A DNA stretch of 64,000 nucleotides from Echinarachnius parma. Lineage: Eukaryota > Echinodermata > Echinoidea > Clypeasteroida > Echinarachniidae. The stretch is from the NCBI GenBank assembly GCA_037951105.1, contig JBAMJV010012357.1:1-64000 (forward strand), written 5' to 3'. The translations under genes were made by a program, and so were the position numbers. Below the pieces are notes generated by a model. The model made no database searches and was not told the DNA's origin. It saw only the letters and a list, made by a program, of their open reading frames with translations. Below are positions 50,701 through 55,477 of the stretch, one piece after another (within the stretch, counting starts at the first letter, position 1; every line of letters starts with the position of its first letter).

Positions 50701-53700
50701 TACTACTTGTTGAAGTCTGTTATGGGAAGCAAAGTATATCTACTATATACTACTTGTTGAAGTCTGTTTAATTGGGAAGCAAAGTATATCTACTATATAC
50801 TACTTGTTGAAGTCTGTTTAATTGGGAAGCAAAGTATATCTACTATATACTACTTGTTGAAGTCTGTTTAATTGGGAAGCAAAGTATATCTACTATATAC
50901 TACTTGTTGAAGTCTGTTTAATTGGGAAGCAAAGTATATCTACTATATACTACTTGTTGAAGTCTGTTTAATTGGGAAGCAAAGTATATCTACTATATAC
51001 TACTTGTTGAAGTCTGTTTAATTGGGAAGCAAAGTATATCTACTATATACTACTTGTTGAAGTCTGTTTAATTGGGAAGCAAAGTATATCTACTATATAC
51101 TACTTGTTGAAGTCTGTTTAATTGGGAAGCAAAGTATATCTACTATATACTACTTGTTGAAGTCTGTTTAATTGGGAAGCAAAGTATATCTACTATATAC
51201 TACTTGTTGAAGTCTGTTTAATTGGGAAGCAAAGTATATCTACTATATACTACTTGTTGAAGTCTGTTTAATTGGGAAGCAAAGTATATCTACTATATAC
51301 TACTTGTTGAAGTCTGTTTAATTGGGAAGCAAAGTATATCTACTATATACTACTTGTTGAAGTCTGTTTAATTGGGAAGCAAAGTATATCTACTATATAC
51401 TACTTGTTGAAGTCTGTTTAATTGGGAAGCAAAGTATATCTACTATATACTACTTGTTGAAGTCTGTTTAATTGGGAAGCAAAGTATATCTACTATATAC
51501 TACTTGTTGAAGTCTGTTTAATTGGGAAGCAAAGTATATCTACTATATACTACTTGTTGAAGTCTGTTGAACCATAAATTAATTTTGTTTTATTTTGTAT
51601 TCAAGAAATGTCAGTAAAATTTACTTTTGATATTGTTTGTTATAATACATGTTGTTGAAAATGTTAAAATAAAAAAATCAAATGAAGTCAAATAATGATA
51701 ATAATACTTACGTCTGTCGTACACCATGCACATGACGGGTTGACTGATATACAGTCACCGCAGTTCTGCGCCCCTCGACATGTCGAGCTCAAGTCTTCAC
51801 CTGAAACACACAATCACGGAAATAATTATGTTATACTATTATAAATAAATCATATATTCAGTGGCGGATCTACGGGGGGGGGGGGGGGGGTGTTAGGTGG
51901 TTTAAACCCCCCCCCCCCCCCCTTGGGCTGCCAAGTGAAAATGTGATGTGGAAAACATCACTTACGGGGGTTCAAAATGGCCACAAAAAAATCGCCGCTT
52001 CGCGGCTCGTGGACGATGCAACCCCCCCCCCCCCCCCTCTTAGCAAAAAGCTAGATCCGCCCCTGTATATTTATAATATAAATAATCAAAATTATGGAAT
52101 ATTAATGGATTTTCGGCAATCAAACAATTTTACAAGAAAGATCAACGTGATAACTAGAAACAACACGATAAACCTAGGAGCTATTTACTCTTATGTATAC
52201 TTGAAAAATTTACCAAAACAATCTCAATATATTTAGAATTTATATTATAAAAGCATATTATATATAATGTAGGTGGCAATATCACTAATCAAAATAAAAA
52301 AGCTCAGTGCATATTACTCTACAATATGCAAGTGATCCGAAGACACTGATGATGTATTCAGTAATAACATATTTATAACGTATCCAAGCATGGTTTAGTG
52401 CACATTATTAGCCTCATTAAACTTTTGGAATATTGGCAATATATTAGCAATTAATATTTATGTGAATAATTATAACGCTTTACACATGTACCCATAGTGG
52501 TATAGTAACATACGCATCGATAACGTAATTGCAACTTTCGTCACTTTCCAGGTTTTCTAAACGTGAGATCGTGGTGTAGTGGTGTAAAGCTATACAAATC
52601 CGCATGGCGTGACTCTAACATATCACGTGCCTGGTTTATCGCATTAGCACTTATGGCGTATCCCAGATCCATCCCATCAAAGGCGAGGAGGGGGGGGGGG
52701 GGGTGCAAAGAAACTCACTAGAAGGGGCAAGCGCACCATTCCCCCCCCCCCCCCCCCCCCCCCCCCCACACACACACACAAACAAGAGGGCTTGGTACTA
52801 TGTATAATTATCTGCAAAGGCATCATGTAACTTCAGTTTGCGGGAGCAGGTTCAAATGTTTATGATATAAATACATAATCTAATTATAAACTGTAATGGT
52901 AATAATAAAAACTAAGATATTGCCAACACTAGCCATATTATTTTGACTTTTGCAATCAAACCAAACCAAAACATAACTTCAGCTACAACAACTCTTTAAA
53001 ATAATATACATGTTTGCCCACGTTGTGTGTAACAGTCTGGTGAATCTTCAGTTATATGGAGGTTTAAATGCTTTGTAAAAAAATATTTAGACAGGTTATG
53101 ACATATATTTGTACCAACAATATAGCACATTATAACTGTGAACAATTGAAATAAAGACAATAGAGACATTTCCAACAATAGTCATATTTCCTACTACATC
53201 AACTACATCAACTCTGTTAATACGTTTCCCCATGGAAGGGGGGGGGGGTGGGGCAATCCCCATTTCACCGCTTTAATAGCTACGCCCCTAATCATTACTG
53301 CTTATTTAAGAAACGTCAGTAATTCAGTCTATCAAGACTCCCAACTTACGGTTTCACCCTTATGGTAGTTGTGTTTTATTAAATTTCCTTCATAGGTCGT
53401 CACTTCCTTGTGTGCACGATTTACAGATTTATGTGTGTAACTCTATTAATTAGTCAATGTTTGAGTGTTTAAGTGCGAAAGCGTGTGGGTGTTTATTTGA
53501 GTGTGGTTATTATAATGGTTAACAACATTTATTTACTTTGCTCCTCTAAATACACTGCCTTTATATTCCTAAATTTTTGTTTATTGATGGGGATTATGGT
53601 TTCTGTTTTGTGAATTCCCTGTTGGTATCGTCTTTACAATTGAAATAATTATTGCAATTTAATCGGGAAGCTGAATGCAAGTTTGTTATTTTAACCAATG

Positions 53701-55132
53701 ATTTGTCTTTGAAGAACAAACAACAACATGCATCGCTTTACTGTGATGTTTCCGAGAAAAAAACAGAACATAGACGAAGAGCAGCTATCATATATTACAG
53801 GCTAACCATTTCATTTTCACTTCAATCGCAAACGAAAAACTGAACTTTAAATAATCTTAAAATGTCATAGTTTTTTTCTGTAATAAATATGTGATATCGG
53901 CATGTCGGTAGAATTTCCCATTAGTTTCAACTATCGTCAAATATTTGTAATTTGTCTAAATTGTGCTACTGAAATAAAACATTAATAAAGACAGTCAATT
54001 ATCAGACAGTCGACTTGAACATTTGACGTCACAAACGGAAACAGATCTGGCATAATTCGCCTTGGCTATCAACGAGTTTTGCAGCAGGAGAACATGTCTA
54101 AACTGCCCACACCAGATATAACCATGGAGTGGCGAGCACACAGTGCCAAGTTAGAAGGGGAAGGGGGGGGGGGGGGGGGGGGTGGGGGCTCAGACTGGGG
54201 CAATGATGTAGGGGAGCAGCCTATATCTATAATTATACAAATGGGTGAAATCTATTTCTTTTAAAAATTTCCCCACATGAGCATTGACGAGGTAGGAGCA
54301 GTGGAGATGGGGTAATACTTGTCTTGTCTCAACGAGTCAACGGGCACATGGGGCAGATGCCCTCTTTCCCCTACTATCTATAGCTACTCCGTTGGATGTA
54401 GGCCTATAACGTTATTACCATGCATATGACCGAGTTCAAGGCAACGTGAGTTGAATTTTAGAGTACTTTCAAAGCTGTTTACGCCTGCAAAATACGTACA
54501 GAACCAATCCGGGGGGGGGGGGGGGAAAGTATGGAAAGCGACTGTAGGTCTAAACTTGAGCTGGAAGTCGTAGTGATTCGCCTACGTTCCCTGGAACACG
54601 CGTTCTAGTCTACGGGTTTGACTTTCCTGGCGTTCCATAGAAAATATATGGAAGTTGCCACACAAACATTCTTGACTGGACTGTCATCCGTGGCCGGAAA
54701 GACGGTATACAAACTACTTCCTATTTAACAGGAAATTATACTGGTCACTGGTCAATCACTGGTCACTTACTGACTTAGGTTGCCAGGTAATTAGCATTAA
54801 CATTAGTAGTAAATTATTAGTAGTAAATGACAACCTTAGACGTTATACAGGCCTTAATTTCCTATGTTTGTGCGTCCGTTATCCTAAATGACTGTTTAGT
54901 TGTGTGCGTGTGTCATGTGTGTGGGTGTGTGCGTGTGTTGGTGCGTGTACGTGTGTGTTTTGTCTGTTTGTATGTATGCGTGTCTACAATATTATTGATG
55001 TGTACGCGATTGCATGATCAAAATTTAAAAAATCAAAATCAGAAAACGCCATAGAAAATAAAAAGAACTTCTCAACTTACTCTGTGCAAATGCGGTGGCG
55101 ATCACTAGACATACGACGAGAAGCGTCGCCAT
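13478..55132 (-). CDS. ITGB: integrin beta subunit, complete 23-exon gene (span of coding region)
   Basis: Type I membrane protein that pairs with an integrin alpha chain as a receptor for extracellular matrix or cell-surface ligands and links to the cytoskeleton through its tail. Reading the minus strand, 23 exons with GT-AG borders join without a frame break into 790 codons plus stop, close to the length of vertebrate beta1. Order: signal peptide (1-17), PSI (about 18-60), hybrid strands, beta-I domain (about 108-358) with MIDAS D132-x-S134-x-S136 and ADMIDAS D139/D140, hybrid return (about 359-440), I-EGF modules (about 440-620), beta-tail (about 621-710), transmembrane helix (about 724-746), cytoplasmic tail with NPIY (773-776) and NPVY (785-788). 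Family assignment is secure; the orthology class (beta1-like or lineage-specific) cannot be decided here. Introns are long and repeat-filled, and many carry decayed copies of neighbouring exons. No poly(A) site could be fixed. Confidence 0.97.
13853..14480 (-). pseudogene. second decayed copy of exon 22, split by a MITE
   Basis: 14392-14480 matches the membrane end and juxtamembrane part of exon 22 ([17 protein letters not shown]), with a TAA stop between. The 3' exon border and donor (accttatcccagtt) appear 520 bp away at 13853-13868. Between them lies an insert whose ends are inverted copies (CATAAAACTTTTGCA type). Confidence 0.65.
13868..14392. mobile_element. foldback/MITE splitting an exon 22 copy
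   Basis: Inverted ends: ctcataaaacttttgcaatt at left and gcaaaagttttatgaaac at right, each followed by a match to taagtgtccaattatt. Interior has no recognisable gene. Confidence 0.7.
14552..14640 (-). pseudogene. decayed copy of exon 22 (juxtamembrane part), still open
   Basis: Minus-strand reading gives [17 protein letters not shown] followed by IEANGEK, aligned to [17 protein letters not shown] and KANWDK of exon 22. The same gtttgtatg donor follows at the same phase. The transmembrane part is missing, and the nearest upstream CAG would put it out of frame. Best read as a partial duplicate rather than a working alternative exon. Confidence 0.75.
14760..14950 (-). CDS. ITGB: integrin beta exon 22: transmembrane helix and juxtamembrane tail
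   Basis: 191 bp, residues 707-770, phase 0 at the end. The segment from W724 to about L746 ([20 protein letters not shown]) is the transmembrane helix. The tail continues with [20 protein letters not shown]. The family HDR-R/K-E motif is replaced by HEYNQ. The donor is gtttgt rather than gtaagt. Decayed copies lie downstream at 14552-14640 and 13853-14480. Confidence 0.96.
14964..15640. repeat. about 165-bp duplication flanking the SINE
   Basis: 14964-15128 and 15485-15640 match (atcgtcaagtgagagt, ggctgaatttagttacgca). The SINE lies between, so a duplication of intron 21 sequence surrounds it. Confidence 0.75.
15148..15480 (-). repeat. tRNA-derived SINE, minus strand
   Basis: Minus strand begins with tggcatgattggtagagcgc (A box) and has B box gttcgaacc (15420-15430). 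It ends with a 3' tail reading gctatataaatcgaggat. The same tail recurs at 31590-31625 and, diverged, at 7225 and 46805. Confidence 0.8.
15635..16096. mobile_element. TTAAAGGGACTTAGTAAC-family MITE, carrying a nested hairpin
   Basis: Ends AAAGGGACTTAGTAAC and GTTACTAGATCCCTTTAA. A 106-bp foldback is inserted at 15932. A second full copy at 45659-46042 lacks it and gives the empty site. Confidence 0.82.
15932..16037. mobile_element. 106-bp foldback element with CATTG target duplication
   Basis: Arms of about 43 bp (GGTGATTTCAAGTATGGTGT at left, inverse at right) around a short loop. CATTG flanks both sides (15927-15931, 16038-16042), and the empty site in the sister MITE has one CATTG. Confidence 0.9.
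16100..16300. repeat. dispersed repeat fragment (CGGTGCCATCTTG)
   Basis: cagatgcgcggtgccatctt and later gtgtacgtagcatcccc recur, diverged, at 46325-46450 (gacgcacggcgccatcttgc). Confidence 0.6.
16590..16680 (-). pseudogene. partial copy of exon 21 with donor
   Basis: Minus strand reads [20 protein letters not shown] then ETIKPK, followed by gtaagtg. It aligns to [20 protein letters not shown] of exon 21. The 5' half is lost and a stop precedes it. Confidence 0.75.
16776..16973. mobile_element. GGGTACCACCACC-family MITE, truncated next to exon 21
   Basis: Matches the left two thirds of 10076-10381 (gggtaccaccacctaaaaat, ttctattgtctacaaacg). Ends about 10 bp from the exon 21 donor region. Confidence 0.72.
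16985..17098 (-). CDS. ITGB: integrin beta exon 21: beta-tail domain
   Basis: 114 bp, residues 669-707, leaves one base. Encodes [17 protein letters not shown] then [12 protein letters not shown], with sequons NNT and NET. Donor gtaagt, acceptor ctcag. A partial copy lies downstream at 16590-16680, and a MITE copy ends beside the donor. Confidence 0.95.
17743..17887 (-). CDS. ITGB: integrin beta exon 20: beta-tail domain
   Basis: 145 bp, residues 621-669, leaves one base. Encodes [10 protein letters not shown] and a C-x(2)-C pair, the membrane-proximal beta-tail cysteine frame. A recent partial copy of its 5' half lies in the upstream intron at 18006-18080. Confidence 0.95.
18006..18130 (-). 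pseudogene. recent partial copy of exon 20 with its acceptor and intron
   Basis: Nearly identical to 17819-17940 at an offset of about 187 bp. The copy reads [20 protein letters not shown] then T and a stop, so splicing to it would truncate the protein. It keeps the upstream acceptor region. Confidence 0.85.
18544..18636 (-). CDS. ITGB: integrin beta exon 19: I-EGF4
   Basis: 93 bp, phase 0, residues 590-620. Encodes [14 protein letters not shown] and CEKCP, the last EGF module before the beta-tail. Donor gtaagt, acceptor tatag. Confidence 0.96.
19078..19205 (-). CDS. ITGB: integrin beta exon 18: I-EGF3 and start of I-EGF4
   Basis: 128 bp, residues 547-589, phase 0 at the end. Encodes GQCVCD, then [14 protein letters not shown], then CEAANG. 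The donor must be ggg|gtaagt to keep frame with exon 19. A decayed copy lies just upstream. Confidence 0.95.
19278..19348 (-). pseudogene. decayed copy of exon 18 (5' half)
   Basis: Minus strand reads [17 protein letters not shown] then stop, aligned to [17 protein letters not shown]. One base is missing between the acceptor-like site and the match, so it is both frameshifted and truncated. Confidence 0.75.
19478..19745. mobile_element. TTAAAGGGACTTAGTAAC-family MITE, diverged partial copy
   Basis: Shares acatggacatttta-type interior (ggccatggacatttta) and the end gttacttaatccctttaa with the full copies. The left end is eroded. Confidence 0.6.
19830..20268. repeat. tandem duplication of about 215 bp in intron 17
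   Basis: Both copies contain acaattcaaaagcactcaaa and caagtataatgtgattttgt. Confidence 0.8.
20300..20725. mobile_element. foldback element with about 120-bp arms
   Basis: Left arm 20300-20427 and right arm 20611-20725 are inverse copies. Landmarks: ggctcaacttgtgcctggcc, cataccggtaacactttgca and actatggtccccggagatat in the left arm. The loop is about 180 bp. Confidence 0.88.
21192..21273 (-). CDS. ITGB: integrin beta exon 17: I-EGF2 to I-EGF3
   Basis: 82 bp, residues 520-547, leaves one base. Encodes [11 protein letters not shown] and a following C-G-G, matching the conserved CxCDNFxC block. Donor gtatgg, acceptor tttag. Confidence 0.95.
21855..21927 (-). CDS. ITGB: integrin beta exon 16: I-EGF2
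   Basis: 73 bp, residues 495-519. Encodes [14 protein letters not shown], the canonical I-EGF C-x-G-x-G-x-C-x-C-G-x-C core. Donor gtaaat, acceptor ctgcag. Confidence 0.96.
22524..22669 (-). CDS. ITGB: integrin beta exon 15: I-EGF1 and start of I-EGF2
   Basis: 146 bp, residues 447-495, leaves two bases. Encodes the [17 protein letters not shown] pattern of an I-EGF module. It includes one sequon (NGT). Four decayed copies of this exon sit between it and exon 14 (22757-23350). Confidence 0.96.
22757..23350 (-). pseudogene. four tandem decayed copies of exon 15
   Basis: Copies at about 22757-22864, 22938-23027, 23098-23205 and 23279-23350 match exon 15 and its flank. The segments beginning near 22757 and 23098 look identical over about 180 bp at a 341-bp offset, so the last duplication is recent. 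The long copies keep EQNSPAC and, in another frame, CEECECNP, with a frameshift between. All appear non-coding. Confidence 0.8.
23490..23574 (-). CDS. ITGB: integrin beta exon 14: end of hybrid domain and first cysteines of I-EGF1
   Basis: 85 bp, residues 418-446. Encodes [16 protein letters not shown] and CECEC, the conserved entry into the I-EGF leg. Donor gtaaga, acceptor ttacag. Confidence 0.96.
23733..23872. mobile_element. TTAAAGGGACTTAGTAAC-family MITE, partial
   Basis: Inverted partial copy ending gttacttagtccctttaa. Contains gaaacctgtcccatgc like the full copies. Confidence 0.65.
23880..24757. mobile_element. hAT-like element, AATGCTCGAAATTA ends, GGGGTAAC flanks
   Basis: Inverted ends caatgctcgaaattagc and gttaatttcgagcatt, then inner blocks of gggccaccaaaaa and tggcccgaccgggcc near both ends. 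GGGGTAAC flanks both sides, allowing one asymmetric terminal base. About 880 bp, no transposase ORF. Confidence 0.82.
25099..25277 (-). CDS. ITGB: integrin beta exon 13: hybrid domain return
   Basis: 179 bp, residues 359-418, leaves two bases. Encodes strands with [10 protein letters not shown] and C-x(10)-C ([12 protein letters not shown]), then [14 protein letters not shown]. This is the second half of the hybrid domain after the beta-I insertion. A decayed copy lies upstream at 25346-25455. Confidence 0.96.
25346..25455 (-). pseudogene. decayed copy of exon 13 with flanking intron
   Basis: Reads HITSQIK at the 5' end and SSQCSELKL at the 3' end in a different frame, with internal deletions and stops. 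The intron flank (gagagttataaatat) matches that upstream of exon 13. Confidence 0.75.
25639..25728 (-). CDS. ITGB: integrin beta exon 12: end of beta-I domain
   Basis: 90 bp, phase 0, residues 329-358. Encodes the last beta-I helix ([19 protein letters not shown]), the helix that shifts during integrin activation. Donor gtgagt, acceptor tatcag. Confidence 0.97.
25961..26272 (+). other. unrecognised acidic ORF in a CpG-rich island of intron 11
   Basis: 103 codons open on the plus strand, opposite to the integrin. An internal start ([20 protein letters not shown]) leads into a Ser- and Asp/Glu-rich run and ends PPAACFRCT. The surrounding 25.97-26.70 kb is much richer in CpG than the rest of the window. 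It could be the first exon of a nested gene (a possible donor gtacct lies near 26240), a retroposed fragment, or the 5' part of a transposon gene. No family is assigned. Confidence 0.3.
27018..27606. repeat. nested inverted repeats in intron 11
   Basis: Outer arms include tatgacctatatagatac (27026-27044) and its inverse near 27385-27400. Inner palindromes are 27122-27178 (acctctgaatataacg arms) and 27408-27600 (acagatattgact and its inverse). Likely one composite foldback. Confidence 0.6.
27850..28141. mobile_element. GGGGGTGTTTCACAAAG-family MITE
   Basis: Third copy, in intron 11. Both inverted ends are present. It lies inside a sequence (ctgtcttcagggaagcact) that recurs at 29570 and 29730. 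Confidence 0.85.
28378..28473 (-). CDS. ITGB: integrin beta exon 11: beta-I domain
   Basis: 96 bp, phase 0, residues 297-328. Encodes [20 protein letters not shown] then FAVT, the conserved helix and strand near the end of the beta-I fold. Donor gtaagt, acceptor tatcag. Confidence 0.97.
29257..29337 (-). CDS. ITGB: integrin beta exon 10: beta-I domain
   Basis: 81 bp, phase 0, residues 270-296. Encodes [14 protein letters not shown] then MYTWSTLQ, matching the family GG-I-V-x-P-N-D-G-x-C-H block. Donor gtgaga, acceptor cctcag. Confidence 0.97.
29462..29775. repeat. tandem duplication of about 160 bp in intron 9
   Basis: Two copies share tgtatcatctctttaagtta and ttcagggaagcactggtgta. Confidence 0.85.
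30200..30283 (-). CDS. ITGB: integrin beta exon 9: beta-I domain
   Basis: 84 bp, phase 0, residues 242-269. Encodes [20 protein letters not shown] followed by FAGDGR, a highly conserved beta-I segment. Donor gtaagt, acceptor ttgcag. Confidence 0.97.
30718..30804 (-). CDS. ITGB: integrin beta exon 8: beta-I domain, SyMBS residues
   Basis: 87 bp, phase 0, residues 213-241. Contains [16 protein letters not shown], where N, D, P and E match the conserved synergistic metal-binding site (SyMBS/LIMBS). Borders are canonical (tcacag, gtaaga). Confidence 0.97.
31295..31545. repeat. degenerate tandem units of 60-80 bp beside exon 7
   Basis: Units around ggtccagtatatttgaa recur about four times. A related ggtccagcatacttacag covers the exon 7 donor, so the repeats may derive from that border. 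Confidence 0.55.
31552..31636 (+). repeat. SINE 3' tail fragment with ATT microsatellite
   Basis: gaccggggtaataatataat, then aaagcgctta and gcgctatataaatcgaggat, ending in an ATT run. Matches the 3' tail of the SINE at 15148. Confidence 0.7.
31694..31778 (-). CDS. ITGB: integrin beta exon 7: specificity-determining loop
   Basis: 85 bp, residues 184-212. Encodes the C-S-G-C loop ([12 protein letters not shown]) followed by HNILPL. In integrins the disulphide-closed loop here helps set ligand choice. It is short in this protein, with two residues between the cysteines. Donor gtaagt, acceptor ctcag. Confidence 0.95.
32200..32296 (-). CDS. ITGB: integrin beta exon 6: beta-I domain
   Basis: 97 bp, residues 152-184. 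Encodes [17 protein letters not shown], a signature of the beta-I core that follows MIDAS. The upstream intron contains the 5.5-kb GACGTC-rich element. Borders are tatatag and gtgagt. Confidence 0.96.
34523..35756. repeat. 248-bp satellite monomers, five in tandem
   Basis: The landmark caataagacgtctttatg recurs at steps of exactly 248 bp: monomer starts are 34523, 34771, 35019, 35267 and 35515. Each monomer contains aacgcgggtgcaaaatcttc and several GACGTC palindromes. The last one ends in the terminal motif GTTTGCTATCAGGG. Confidence 0.9.
35757..37480. repeat. 1.7-kb non-GACGTC core with two internal tandem-repeat sets
   Basis: Two copies of a roughly 340-bp unit (35758-36090 and 36098-36420) share cattattggc, a stretch around gttggatcatacata, and accgtgggaggggg. 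They are followed by three copies of a roughly 180-bp unit (36595-37100) with ggaataattcatgatcgatt. No coding potential was recognised. The final 37300-37480 is AT-rich and unassigned. Confidence 0.7.
37480..38188. repeat. second block of 248-bp monomers with element right end
   Basis: Monomer landmarks at 37688 and 37936 again differ by 248 bp. The block ends in GTCTGCTATCAGGG at the ACC flank. Its left border is degenerate. Confidence 0.88.
38690..38821 (-). CDS. ITGB: integrin beta exon 5: beta-I domain with MIDAS
   Basis: 132 bp, residues 108-152. Contains [19 protein letters not shown]132, S134 and S136 form the metal-ion-dependent adhesion site that binds the ligand carboxylate, and D139/D140 form the adjacent ADMIDAS. 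The usual fourth residue is Y, F or R; here it is H. A MITE ends only about 43 bp beyond the donor. Two decayed copies of this exon lie upstream at 38933-39172. Confidence 0.97.
38933..39014 (-). pseudogene. decayed copy of exon 5 retaining MIDAS sequence
   Basis: Minus strand reads [20 protein letters not shown] then VLQT. Of the codon differences from exon 5 over the aligned part, most are synonymous. An acceptor-like cttacag lies in register, but about nine codons are missing and a TAA stop precedes the match, and no clear donor follows. Confidence 0.8.
39118..39172 (-). pseudogene. more decayed copy of exon 5
   Basis: Matches the exon 5 strand around the MIDAS codons (catccatggaatggctgtgg) with many changes. 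Only about 50 bp can be aligned by eye. Confidence 0.5.
39268..39653. mobile_element. 386-bp MITE with long perfect terminal inverted repeats and internal 21-bp repeats
   Basis: The first and last 34 bp are exact inverses, starting CTGTCACACATTCACGG. The interior has four copies of a 21-bp unit (ggatcacgccggaggcaaca) at 39487-39570. GC-rich compared with surroundings. In intron 4. Confidence 0.9.
40088..40172 (-). CDS. ITGB: integrin beta exon 4: hybrid domain strand before beta-I
   Basis: 85 bp, enters phase 0 and leaves with one base. Encodes the [14 protein letters not shown] stretch, matching the family pattern of the hybrid-domain strand that precedes the beta-I insertion. Donor gtaagt, acceptor tgtacag. 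Confidence 0.94.
40260..40460. repeat. AAT/AAC-rich microsatellite
   Basis: Degenerate AAT and AAC triplets in intron 3. No coding signal. Confidence 0.9.
42160..42840. repeat. three tandem units of about 200 bp with CTC-rich cores
   Basis: Units share gagatgcacgcacgccgtgc, a CTC-rich segment and ataatcaacatcattcatct. Diverged pieces recur at 43735-43790 and 44460-44500. Confidence 0.8.
42984..43205. mobile_element. GCGCAGACAGAGCCGAC MITE, copy 1, TAA flanks
   Basis: Ends cccagcgcagacagagccga and tcggctatgtctgcgccggg, with TAA on each side. The 3-bp TAA duplication suggests a PIF/Harbinger-like origin. Confidence 0.85.
43273..43397. mobile_element. 125-bp foldback element with 8-bp GATAGACA duplication
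   Basis: Two nearly perfect 60-bp arms (CACTGGCGTAAATCTGT at the tip, GTTCACAAAC at the centre). GATAGACA occurs immediately on both sides (43265-43272 and 43398-43405), as expected for a hAT-type insertion. Confidence 0.92.
43921..44193. mobile_element. GGGGGTGTTTCACAAAG-family MITE, left end truncated
   Basis: Begins at ccaagttgaacttaactct and lacks the G-run end. The right end gtttgtgaaacaccccc is intact. Confidence 0.8.
44525..44815. repeat. (TCA)n microsatellite
   Basis: Nearly pure TCA in 44655-44760, with degenerate borders, about 150 bp from exon 3. Confidence 0.97.
44961..45056 (-). CDS. ITGB: integrin beta exon 3: end of PSI domain and start of hybrid domain
   Basis: 96 bp, phase 0 at both ends, residues 48-79. 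Contains [13 protein letters not shown] and an N-x-T glycosylation sequon (NIT). The donor is gttagt and the acceptor ctgcag. The frame joins exons 2 and 4 exactly. The sequence is divergent, as is usual in this part of the family. Confidence 0.92.
45659..46042. mobile_element. TTAAAGGGACTTAGTAAC-family MITE, empty-site copy
   Basis: Same ends and interior as 15635-16096. Contains atacattgcaccaacc where the other copy carries the hairpin, and its own perfect 33-bp hairpin at 45823-45855 (AAGAAAAACTCCGGGC arms). Confidence 0.82.
46325..46450. repeat. dispersed repeat fragment (CGGCGCCATCTTG)
   Basis: Second copy of the 16100 repeat, with gtgtagcatcccgacgcttg matching its right part. Confidence 0.55.
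47417..47822. mobile_element. hAT-like MITE with poly-G/poly-C interior and GTATGAGC duplication
   Basis: Ends cataggcgtacccagg and cctgggtacgccactg. GTATGAGC lies at 47409-47416 and 47823-47830. The interior has G- and C-runs that can pair (47430-47466) and short repeats around cctggtctcgaccga. Confidence 0.9.
48141..48694. mobile_element. TTAAAGGGATAGTTGAG-family MITE, intact copy
   Basis: Starts TTAAAGGGATAGTTGAGTTC and ends with its inverse at 48694. Lies in intron 2. Confidence 0.85.
48830..49330. repeat. short tandem units and a 265-bp-offset duplication in intron 2
   Basis: acatttcacattcgaatt and atatgtttcatataatca recur several times. 48950-49040 matches 49195-49290. Confidence 0.75.
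49671..49965. mobile_element. GGGGGTGTTTCACAAAG-family MITE
   Basis: Fifth copy, in intron 2, with both ends (gagggtgtttcacaaagg and ctttgtgaaacaccccc). Confidence 0.85.
50327..51566. repeat. 50-bp minisatellite, about 25 units
   Basis: Unit contains gggaagcaaagtatatctac and ttgttgaagtctg. Most units are 50 bp and near-identical. A few lack 3 bp (gttatggg instead of gtttaattggg). Ends about 145 bp from exon 2. Confidence 0.98.
51712..51800 (-). CDS. ITGB: integrin beta exon 2: PSI domain
   Basis: 89 bp, entered in phase 1 and left in phase 0. It encodes a cysteine-rich stretch with [20 protein letters not shown], the plexin-semaphorin-integrin (PSI) knot that opens every integrin beta chain. 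The acceptor (tttcag) and donor (gtaagt) are canonical. The donor lies about 140 bp from the 50-bp minisatellite in intron 2. Confidence 0.95.
51859..52065. mobile_element. CAGTGGCGGATCTA-type hAT-like MITE
   Basis: Ends cagtggcggatctacggg and ctagatccgcccctg. The interior has paired G and C runs. The TSD is unclear (AT-rich flanks). Confidence 0.75.
52066..55080. other. intron 1, no gene seen
   Basis: Contains G/C runs (52690-52767, 54167-54191, 54511-54525), a GT-rich tract (54900-54990) and AT-rich DNA. No exon-like match to the integrin was found. Confidence 0.55.
55081..55132 (-). CDS. ITGB: integrin beta exon 1: start codon and signal peptide
   Basis: Encodes [17 protein letters not shown], a typical cleavable signal peptide, and ends one base into the next codon before donor gtaagt. 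The ATG at 55132 has G at -3 and G at +4, a good Kozak context. Two in-frame upstream ATGs (55171, with A at -3, and 55210) would lengthen the N terminus to [18 protein letters not shown] or more. The 55132 start is preferred because it gives the cleanest signal peptide. Confidence 0.88.
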
Positions 55133-55477
55133 GACTGAGGAAGACGTATAAGTTCTATTTGGATCCCTCATGGTTGGACAGTTCTTAGATAGACCAGGGA
55201 GAAGGTGCAAGTAATTCCTTTGATAGACCAGTGGTGCTTCGGTAAGTAATCCTTAGATAGACCAGTGTCGTCCACTATTTTGGCACCAGGCGGTAGGGTG
55301 TTGTGATGGAAAAGGTCGATCTCGGTCCTTTGCTTCGATTAAAGTCGATCTTGGTCCTTTCCTTCGATTAAGGTTGATCTTGGTCCTTTACTCGGATTAG
55401 CTGTCAGTCTTTAGTTGCGCATGAGCTCCTGCAGTCCAATTTCCCCCTGTTCGTCATGTGAAGGCTCTGCGACAGAT
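55133..55477 (-). other. 5' UTR part of exon 1, with predicted 3' splice site at its upstream edge
   Basis: On the minus strand a T-rich tract followed by ACAG ends just before 55477, which looks like a real acceptor. This implies at least one further noncoding exon upstream. The leader contains three copies of a short motif (TTAGATAGACCAG and variants, 55185-55270) and three roughly 29-bp copies around GATCTTGGTCCTTT (55314-55400). Transcript evidence would be needed to prove the upstream splice. Confidence 0.55.

Noticed and set aside
50327..51566. CRISPR-like array
   Set aside because: Head-to-tail 50-bp units without unique spacers, in animal DNA; a minisatellite.
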